Below are positions 1 to 9,000 of a stretch of 13,568 nt of DNA, in pieces; within the stretch, counting starts at the first letter, position 1, and each line of letters opens with the position of its first letter. The position numbers were made by a program, and so were the translations under genes. The notes beneath the pieces were generated by a model, which was not told where the DNA came from, did no database searches, and saw only the letters and a program-made list of their open reading frames with translations. Source of the stretch: a bacterium (lineage in GTDB: Bacteria > Margulisbacteria > Marinamargulisbacteria > SXXA01); the NCBI GenBank assembly GCA_018402095.1, contig JAGYJO010000027.1:1-13568 (forward strand), given 5' to 3'.

Positions 1-3000
1 GTTCAGATGTTGCTTTTTGGAATGGTGCTGGCATGTTGGGGGTTGGTACGGATGAGCCTGCTGCACGTTTGCATGTTCGGGGATCGTCTCAGTTTGAGCC
101 GATTTTGAATATACAGAACGCAGATGGAGATCCCCTGTTGTACGTGAATAGTACGAACGTTGGGATTGGTACGACGGCGCCTATAGCCAAATTGGACGTT
201 AATGGCAATGTGAATGCAGCGTCTTTTCAGATTAATGGTAAGCCTATTCAGTATGCGTTGTCTTCCGATACCTATTGGCTTTTGGAGAATTCGGGACGTA
301 TTTTTTATGATAAAGGAGGTGTTGGCGTAGGGACGACATCGCCTGTCAACTTGCTTGAGTTGGCCAGTACTACGGGTAATGCGGCCATGACTTTTGATAT
401 CGCAGGTGAAAACTTGTTTACAATGGGGATTGATTCTTCCAATCCTGAGGCGTTTATTATTGCTAAGGGTGGCGACTTAACGGTGCCGGTTTTTACCTTT
501 AAAGGCGAAAATATTGGCGTTGGGATTTCTGATCCCAAGGCCAATTTGCATGTGAGTGGTAATTCGGGCTTAATTGTTTCTGGTGTTTATGGTTCTGGCA
601 CGGCGTTGTCCGAGTCGGGTCGTGGAACGAAGATGTTGTGGTATCCCAATAAAGCGGCTTTTCGTGTTGGCTTTGTTTTGACTACGGCATGGGATCAAGA
701 GAATCTCGGTGATTTTTCTGTTGGTCTTGGCTATAACCCCTTGGCATCTGGCTACGCCTCCGCAGTTGTTGGTGGGTATGGCAATAAGGCAGAGGGCCAG
801 TATGCAACTGCGATTGGGGGTCTGTCGAATGAAGCCGCCGGAGATTATAGCGTTGCTATGGGGCATGCGGCCAAGGCATTGCACTCGGGTAGTTTCGTGT
901 GGACAGACTATACCCCGACGGCTGACACCTCTGTGTTTTCCTCTTCGGTTGCCAATCAATTTGCTATTCGTGCCCATAACGGGGTTGGTATAGGTACTAC
1001 GGATACTGTGGGTTCTTCTTTGACTGTGGTCAACGCTCGGGATGGCCACTATTTGTTGCGTGCTAAAGGTGTTGGTACCAGTCAGTTTGTTGTGACAACG
1101 TCAGGCAACGTGGGGATTGGAACATCTACACCGGGTATTGCGGGTATTGCGCTGATGAATGGGGCACGATTGGGTGTCGGGACTACAAATCCACAGGCCA
1201 TGGTTACGGTGCTTCCCTCTACGACGTCCAGTATGAATGTGGCTCTGTTTAAGGCGGCGTCTGCTAATTTTGCATCATTGTTGATCTCGCCTTCGGGTCA
1301 GGTGGGTATCGGGGTGTCTGAAAATTTTGATTTTTCCGCAGTCTCTGAACAGTTGGTTGTTGTGGGGGGCATTAAGGCTACAGAGTTCAAAATGGTGGAC
1401 CCCAATGATCCAAACCAAACAGTTACATTACAGGCAAACCCTGGTTCGCCGTGGTCTGATCCGAGTGTAAATAGTAATAATACGTATAGAACACAGGGGT
1501 ATATTGGGATTGGTACGCCGTCTCCAAATAGTCTTCTTGAGCTTTCGAATCGAACGGCATCTGGAGATGTTCCTGTTATTACTTTTGATATCAATGGCGA
1601 TGATAAGTACAGCATGGGTGTCTCTACTCCGAGCACAGCAGCCAGTGCCTTTTTGTTTACTATTCAACCTGGGGGTCGATTGACGACGACACCGTCTATC
1701 GTTATTGCGACAAGTTCCGTTGGTATTGGTATTGGGTTGACGCAGCCGTCTGCTCCACTGCATGTCTCTGGTGATGCGGTTGTTTTGGGCTCCATGTCTA
1801 TTGGTACAGATAATGTTAGCTCGCTGTATCGCCTGAATGTCGGTGGAGCATTGAATACAGAGGAAGTGTATATCGGTGGAATTCGATTTGAGCCGACTAC
1901 GTCTCCTTGGCGTACCCAAGATTCTAATATTTATTTTACCTCTGGTAATGTCGGGATTGGGACCTCTTCACCTGCGTATAAATTAGATGTGCTTGGTTCT
2001 ATACGAGCGACTGACTTTATTTTGTCCAATGATTTGGTATCTGTTGGGCAGAATTTGACGGTGGATAATTTGTATTTGAAAGATACGGCCTTTCCTTCGG
2101 AGTATGGATTTATTTTCGTTGAGAATTCAGAATTAAAATATACGAACACCTCAGGTTTGACGAAGGTCTTGGACTCGCCTCTTCAAAAAGGCGTGGGGGT
2201 CAATGGTAATTTGGCTTATTTTGTCGATGATGCGACTGTTGGGCAAACGGATGTTGCATGGTCTGGAGATGACTCCGAGTTGTCCGTTTCTGGTAATTTG
2301 CAGGTTTCTCGGATGTTTTCGGATTCGGGATTTTCTGTTTTGTCAGGTGTATCTGCTGGTGGGGATTCCTCTTCGTTTGAAATTACGGCTACCTTGAATC
2401 ATGAGGGACTGAATTCACCTCTTCGTGGGTTCACTGCACAAAATATAGATGTCTCTGTAGCGCGTAACTGGGGTAATGGTACGGCTATTGTGGTCAAAGG
2501 TTTGGATATTACGATGCGTTCAGCCGCGGATGCGAAGCTCTTGAATCATGCGGATGCTGTTGGTTTGAAAGTCGATGTGAGTTCGGTGAATGTCAATACG
2601 GAGGCTGCAAATTTAGGTCAAAAATATGCGGCTATTTTTCTAGGCGGGAACGTGGGTATTGGGGTGACGGAGCCAACCACTGAATTGGAGGTCGCGGGTA
2701 CTGTTTCTGCGAACTTCTTTAATCTTTCAGGTGGTTTGACCGTTTCTGGATCTGCAAGTTTGACTGTTCCGAGTTTGGTTGTAACGGGGGGTAGTCCTCT
2801 CTCTGATACTTTTGTAGCGCGTTCGATACTGTCTTCGGGAACGTATTATCCACGTGTAGGGATTGGTATTACGAATCCAGAAGAAGGTTCTTCTGAGTTG
2901 ATGGTCAATGGTGTCATCTCTGCTAATTCGGTTGTTCTGTCCGGTGGATTGACCGCGACAACTATTAATGTGGCGAATAATGGTTTTGTGGTGGATGCTT

Positions 3001-6000
3001 CTGGAAATATTGGGATAGGAACCGCTTCTCCCAATGGTCAGATTGAAATGTATCGCAGAATTTCTGGTGTACAAACGGAAGAAATTATTTCTCAAAAAAT
3101 GTCTGTGGTCATTGATGGCGCGGGCCCCGGGTCTGTGTTTTCTTTGGATAAAGATATTACCGGTGTCAATATTGCCCTACGTACTTTGGATTCTAATAAA
3201 TTGGATGCTAGTGCAACTGGGTTGAAGGTGGATCTCAGCGGATTAGCCTTGGAGAATAGCGCCCAGGTAGTGGGGATGGATATCAATGTGACAGGTACGT
3301 CTGGAACACGCTATGCCGCATTGTTTCAGGGTGGATTGGTTGGTATCGGTACCAGTCAGCCATCTGCTGATTTGCATGTTAGTGGAGATATCAAAGCAAC
3401 GAATCTTATTTTGGCAGGTGTTTTGCAGTCTGACTCTGCGACCTTTAGTAATCTTGTCGTCAATAGTCATGTGACGGTCAATGGGACGGTTACGATTAAT
3501 AATTTGGTTGTTGAAGGTACTTTGACTGCGAATCAGATGGTTCTTTTGTCTACATTGAATGCGCCGGATGCCATTTTTAATGGGGTTACGGCTGAAACCG
3601 TCTCTGTTAATACTGAGCTTAAGACCAATTCTCTTTTTGTATTGGATCAATTCCGTGCCAATTCGTTGACGGTTACCGCAGGTGTGGGTATTGGTGTGGC
3701 TGCGCCGTCTTCGGGGTTGTCTGTGTCTGGGAGCGTGTTGCTCAATAGTGCAGTGGTAAGTGGTGAGCTGTCTTTGTCTGGGGCCACCTTGAATGTGAAT
3801 AGTGGGGCTTTGTTTGTGGGGTCTTCTTCGTCTCTTGTCGGTGTAGGCACAACGACGCCATTGGGTGCGATTCACACAGTATCGTTTGGGGCTTCTCAGT
3901 ATGACCCGGCTAACTACTTGACCTGGAATCCTGTTGTTCTGCAAAACAAAAGCTATAACACCGGAACGGCTACGGGCATTTTATTCTTGCCTGATGAAGC
4001 GGTTCCTTCTCCAAATAGTGGGTCTGGTATTTTGGCTGTTCGCTCCAATGCATCTTCTTCTGATCCTGGCTCTCATCTTGTTTTTATTACAGATCCACAA
4101 GGGGTTTCGGGACAAACGGATTCGGGTGTGTCTGCCGAACGTATGCGTATTACAGGTGCGGGTAATGTGGGGATTGGTACACAGACACCGTCTTCTTTGT
4201 TAGATGTTGCCGGTACGGTTCTGGTTGCTGGGGATGCAACGGTCAATGGGACCTTGTCGGTGTCTACGATTACAGGTTCTGGTAATGTGACTTTGGCGCC
4301 CTCAGGTACGATGATTATGCGTGGTTTGGTGTCTGCCAATGCGGGTGTTCGGTTGTCTGATTCGTTGCAGTTTTTGCCTGTTGCTTCTCAGGACACAGAT
4401 GCTTTGTTGGGTAAGCTTTATGTGGATAGCACGACTTTGGATTTGTATTATTTGAAACCAGGGTCTTCTTCTCCTTTTAATATCTCTGTTGCGCATTCAG
4501 GTACGCCTGGAAAAGTGCCATTCTTCGATAGCTCGGGTAACTTGTCCGACCAAGCCTCTCTGTATTGGGATGCGGACGCTAACCGTCTTCAGGTTGGGAC
4601 ATCCGACGTATTGGCGACTATGGCTTTGGTTGCGACGTTTAACAATGCCGATGCCGGTAGTTTTACTGGGCAAAGCATTTCTTTGGGATTTTCCGATCGG
4701 AGTGCTGCTTCTGCCGGTGCTGATTTCACAGGTTTGGACATTAGTCTTGTTGGTCAATCGGACTCTTCCTTTGGCCGTTTGGCCCCACAAGAGAGAGCTT
4801 TTGGCTTGTTGGTGGATGTCTCTAAACTTCAGGCAAAGCAATCATCGCAAGAAGGGTCAACCCTTACTGGGGTCAAATATTCGGCCGTGTTTACAGGTGG
4901 AAGTGTTGGCGTTGGATTGACTGATCCTGAAGCTGCCCTTCATGTTCGTGCTGAGACCGATGGCATGGTTCCTTTTCGTGTGGATACCAGCTTGATATCG
5001 CAAGCCTTTGTCGTCGATGCTTTGGGGCGTGTGGGTATTGGTACCGGCAATGCATCGTTGCCCTCACAACTCTCCGTTGTGGGCCAGGCGAGTTTACCGA
5101 TTTTAAATGCACTGAAATCAACTGGAGGCTCTGCGTTGTATGTGTCTTCTGCTGGTGCTGTGGGTATCGGGACAACTGTACCGACAACGGCATTGGATGT
5201 TGTGGGTTTGGTGTCTGCGAATACGGGTTCCTTTGCATCGTTAACGGCTACCACAATGAATATTGGCAATGGTGCTTTTGTCGTGGATGCAGTGGGTAAT
5301 ATTGGTGTCGGGACAACGCAGCCTGCTGGCAATATCGCGTTTCATAAAACATTTACCGCTAGTAACGTGCCTGACACAGGATATACCTCTCAGGTCATTG
5401 ATTTGAGTCTTGCGGTAGCGACGGCCAATACGCAGTTTTCCTATCCAGAGGATTTAACCGGGTTGCAGGTGTTGCTCGCTTCTAATTCGTCGTCTGCTAC
5501 CTTTGGGGACGAGAATGCCTTGACGCCGACGGTGAGTGCAACGGGTGTGAGTATTAATATGGCGTCTTTGGTTTTGGCTTCTGATGCCAAAGCAATCGGC
5601 TTGGCCGTGGATGTCACGGGTACGACCGGCACGCGGTATCCGGCTATTTTCCAAGGGGGAAATGTGGGTATTGGGGTGACCGATCCGACGGTCGCTTTGG
5701 CCGTGAGTGGTGATATTCGTGCGACCAGTGCTTTCTTGTCTGGGGATGTGACGGCAGAGAGTATTACAGTCAATAGTTTGACGGTTAATGGTCCTGGTTT
5801 GACGTTGTTTTCTGGAACGGTCACGGTGAATACACTTATTGCAGATATTATTTCTGCGAATAGGGTTGTTTTGGAAAAAGAACTGATTGTCGCAACGGGT
5901 TCATTTACGACGATTAATGCCACATCCGTTGCCTATTTTGGTGAATTGGGTGTGGGGATAGCCCAGCCGTCTCTACCTTTGCAGGTCAGTGGGTCTGCTG

Positions 6001-9000
6001 AAATTTCTGGTGCAGTGACGGTGGGTAGTTTGACTGCGACCAGCTTGCAAAGTGCATCTGGAACCCTTGGAATAGCCGTATCTACCTTGAATATTTCAGG
6101 TTCTGTAGATATTTCATCAGAATTGTATATGTCCAATGGTGGCCTTTATTTTGATCCTATAGACACGCTCTCTCATGACACTGTTCACGGTATTTTGTAT
6201 GTGGATAGTGCGGATGGTAGTTTGCGGTATGTTTATCCTGATGGTTCGACTGTGAATCTTTCTACTGCTTTTTCAGGTGATGCAGGGCGTATTCCCTTTT
6301 TTGGCTCAGACAATAACCTGACGACCAGCGCCTATTTGAATTGGGATGAGGATGCGCAGTCTCTGCGGGTTGGAACGGCAAACGTGGTCAGTACGTTAGA
6401 AGTGGTGAGTACGATCAATACGGATACGACAGGGGCGGTAGCTGGTCAGCGTATTGTTTTGGATTTTGTAGATAGATCCGGATTTGAGCCGCAAACGTCT
6501 GTCTTTACCGGTTTGGATATACGTTTTCAATCGCAAGATCCCTCCGACTCTGTCAACTTTGGCCGTTTGGCACCTGGTGAAATTGCAGTTGGTTTGGATG
6601 TCGATGTGCGTAATCTAAAGGCGTCCCAATCGCTTCTGGCGAATGGGTATAAGTACGCTGCGATATTTCAGGGTGGTAACGTGGGTATTGGGACATCGAG
6701 ACCGGATGCCGCGCTTCACATTGTGGATGAGGCTGGAAATATGCCATTTCGGGTAGATTCTCAAGTGACTGAGAACCTTATGGTTGTAACAAATGCAGGG
6801 CTTGTGGGTATTGGGACCTCGCTGCCCTCCGCCTCTTTAACGGTTGTGGGTACGTCTGCTTCACAATCACGTGTATTTGAAATTAAAAATAGTAGCTTGT
6901 CGCCTCTGATGGTAGTGATGGGCGATGGCAAAGTGGGTGTTGGTACGACGTTACCAACAACGGCATTTGATGTGCAGGGCGTCGTCTCTGCCAATGAAGG
7001 GGTATTTTCTTCGGTTTTGGCCACGACCCTGAACGTGGGTAGTGACGCATTTGTTGTGGATGCTACAGGAAATGTGGGTATTGGTACGTCAATGCCATCG
7101 GCGGGCTGGCATCTGGCTAAGACGTTAAACAGTGCTATTGCTGCTGATTATGTGGGCGAAAAAATGCAGCTTCAAATAGGGACGGAGCAAGAAAATACCA
7201 CCTTTAAATTTGGTAAAAATATTACAGGTTTGCAAGTTGCGTTGGGTTCTGTGGGTGAAAGTCAACTGTCTGGAACATCAACAACCATTAATGCCACGGG
7301 TGTGAGTGTGAATATGTCTGGGTTGTTGATGGCGAGTAGCTTGACCACAGCGACGGGTCTGTTTGTAGATGTGACAGGTACAGGTGGAACCCGATATTCA
7401 GGTATCTTTATGGGTGGTAATGTGGGTATTGGTACCACCGAACCTATGTCTGCTTTGCATGTCAGCGGCGATATCACTGCGGCAGGGTTGTCTTTGACGG
7501 GAGATTTGGTCGCAAACGCTGTCACGGTTAATACCTTGAATGTTTTGACTTCTGCTGTGTTCTCAGGTCCGATTACGACCAATGTTTTGGTCGCGGATAC
7601 GGTGTCCGCGAAGGACATTGTGTTAACAGGGACATTGCAGGTCGCAACCGGATCTTTTAGTACGATTAATGCGACAACGGCAGGAAATTTTGGCAGCGTT
7701 GGTATTGGACTTGGTTCTGCATTGCCGTCTAATGCCTTGGACGTTATTGGTACGACTGCTGTTTCCGGTGATGTTGTTGTGCAAGGTTCGCTTACCGTGG
7801 CAACGATTAATAGCCAGTCTGGTGCGCTTACGATAGGGTCTTCTGGGACTTTGTATGTTTCTGGCAATATGAATGTTAGTAGCAATTTGCAGATTCAAAA
7901 TGGGGGAATGTATTTCAATGCATTGTCTGCGACACCAGCCCCAGATAGTGAACGTGGATTGTTGTATGCGGACTCTGAAGGGTATCTTAGTTATTTGAGA
8001 CCTGATACCACAGACCCAATTACCTTCACACGTTCCTTGGTGGGACCTGTTGGTGCAATTCCTTTCTATGATGGCTCAGGGAATTTGTCAGGATCTGCGA
8101 ATGTGGTCTGGGATACAGATCAAAACAGCTTGCTGATCGGAACCGCAAATAAAATGACCTCTTTTGCGGTGTCTTCAACAATTCCAAACGATTTAGCGGA
8201 GTCCTATACTGGAGAGTCTATTCTGATGAGCTTTGGCAGTCGTGTTTCTAATGCGTCGTCGACGACTAAAATGGTAGGTTTGAATATTTTGTTTTCTGGA
8301 CAAAATCCAACGGATGTCACCAGTTTTGGTCGACTTGCTAAAGATGAAGAAGGTATTGGCTTGATGGTTGATTTGCGCAGTGTTCGTGGTCGCTCATCTA
8401 CAGAAGAGCCAATAGATAGTGATACGAATCTGAATGGGTTTAAATACGCCGGGTTATTTTTGGGTGGTAACGTTGGGGTTGGGACGTCTGCGCCACGTGC
8501 GTCGGTACATGTGGCGAGCACAGTGAGTACGGTTCATCCATTCAGGGTAGATACGGTTGCTGGCGACTATGCGATGTTTGTCTCTGGTGCTGGAGATGTT
8601 GGTATAGGGACGTCTGTTCCTGGTGCACGGTTGGATGTTGTCGGTCAGACATCGGATGACACGGCGATGGCCTTTTTGTTGCGAAACAGTGATGGGGCAC
8701 CTATTTTGGCTGCGAGAAATGATGTCCGTGTCGGTATTGGAACAACGGTTCCAAGTGCCACTCTAACCGTATCTGGAAATATTCCCTTTGCTGTCTCCGT
8801 GCCTTCAAATACGAATGCTTTATATATGAACACCTCTGGATTAATGGGCTTGAATCAAAGTTCCCCACAATCGGTTTTGGATATTTTAGGGACCTCTACG
8901 GTTGCGCCTTTCCGTGTTGGTATCCAGAGTGGGGAAGAAAATGCTCTTTTGGTGGCTTCTACAGGATTTGTCGGTGTGGGGGTGTCTAGTCCTCAAAACC

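Noticed and set aside
3243..3944. Long reverse-strand open frame (233 codons) and several similar ones opposite the fibre gene
   Set aside because: They lie wholly opposite the repetitive coding frame, have Arg/Asn/His- or Pro-Thr-rich low-complexity products that mirror the repeat, and lack plausible starts; they are shadows.
2196..8780. CRISPR or tandem-repeat array
   Set aside because: The repeated DNA words are short, in frame, synonymous-variable and unevenly spaced; they are coding repeats, not direct repeats with spacers.
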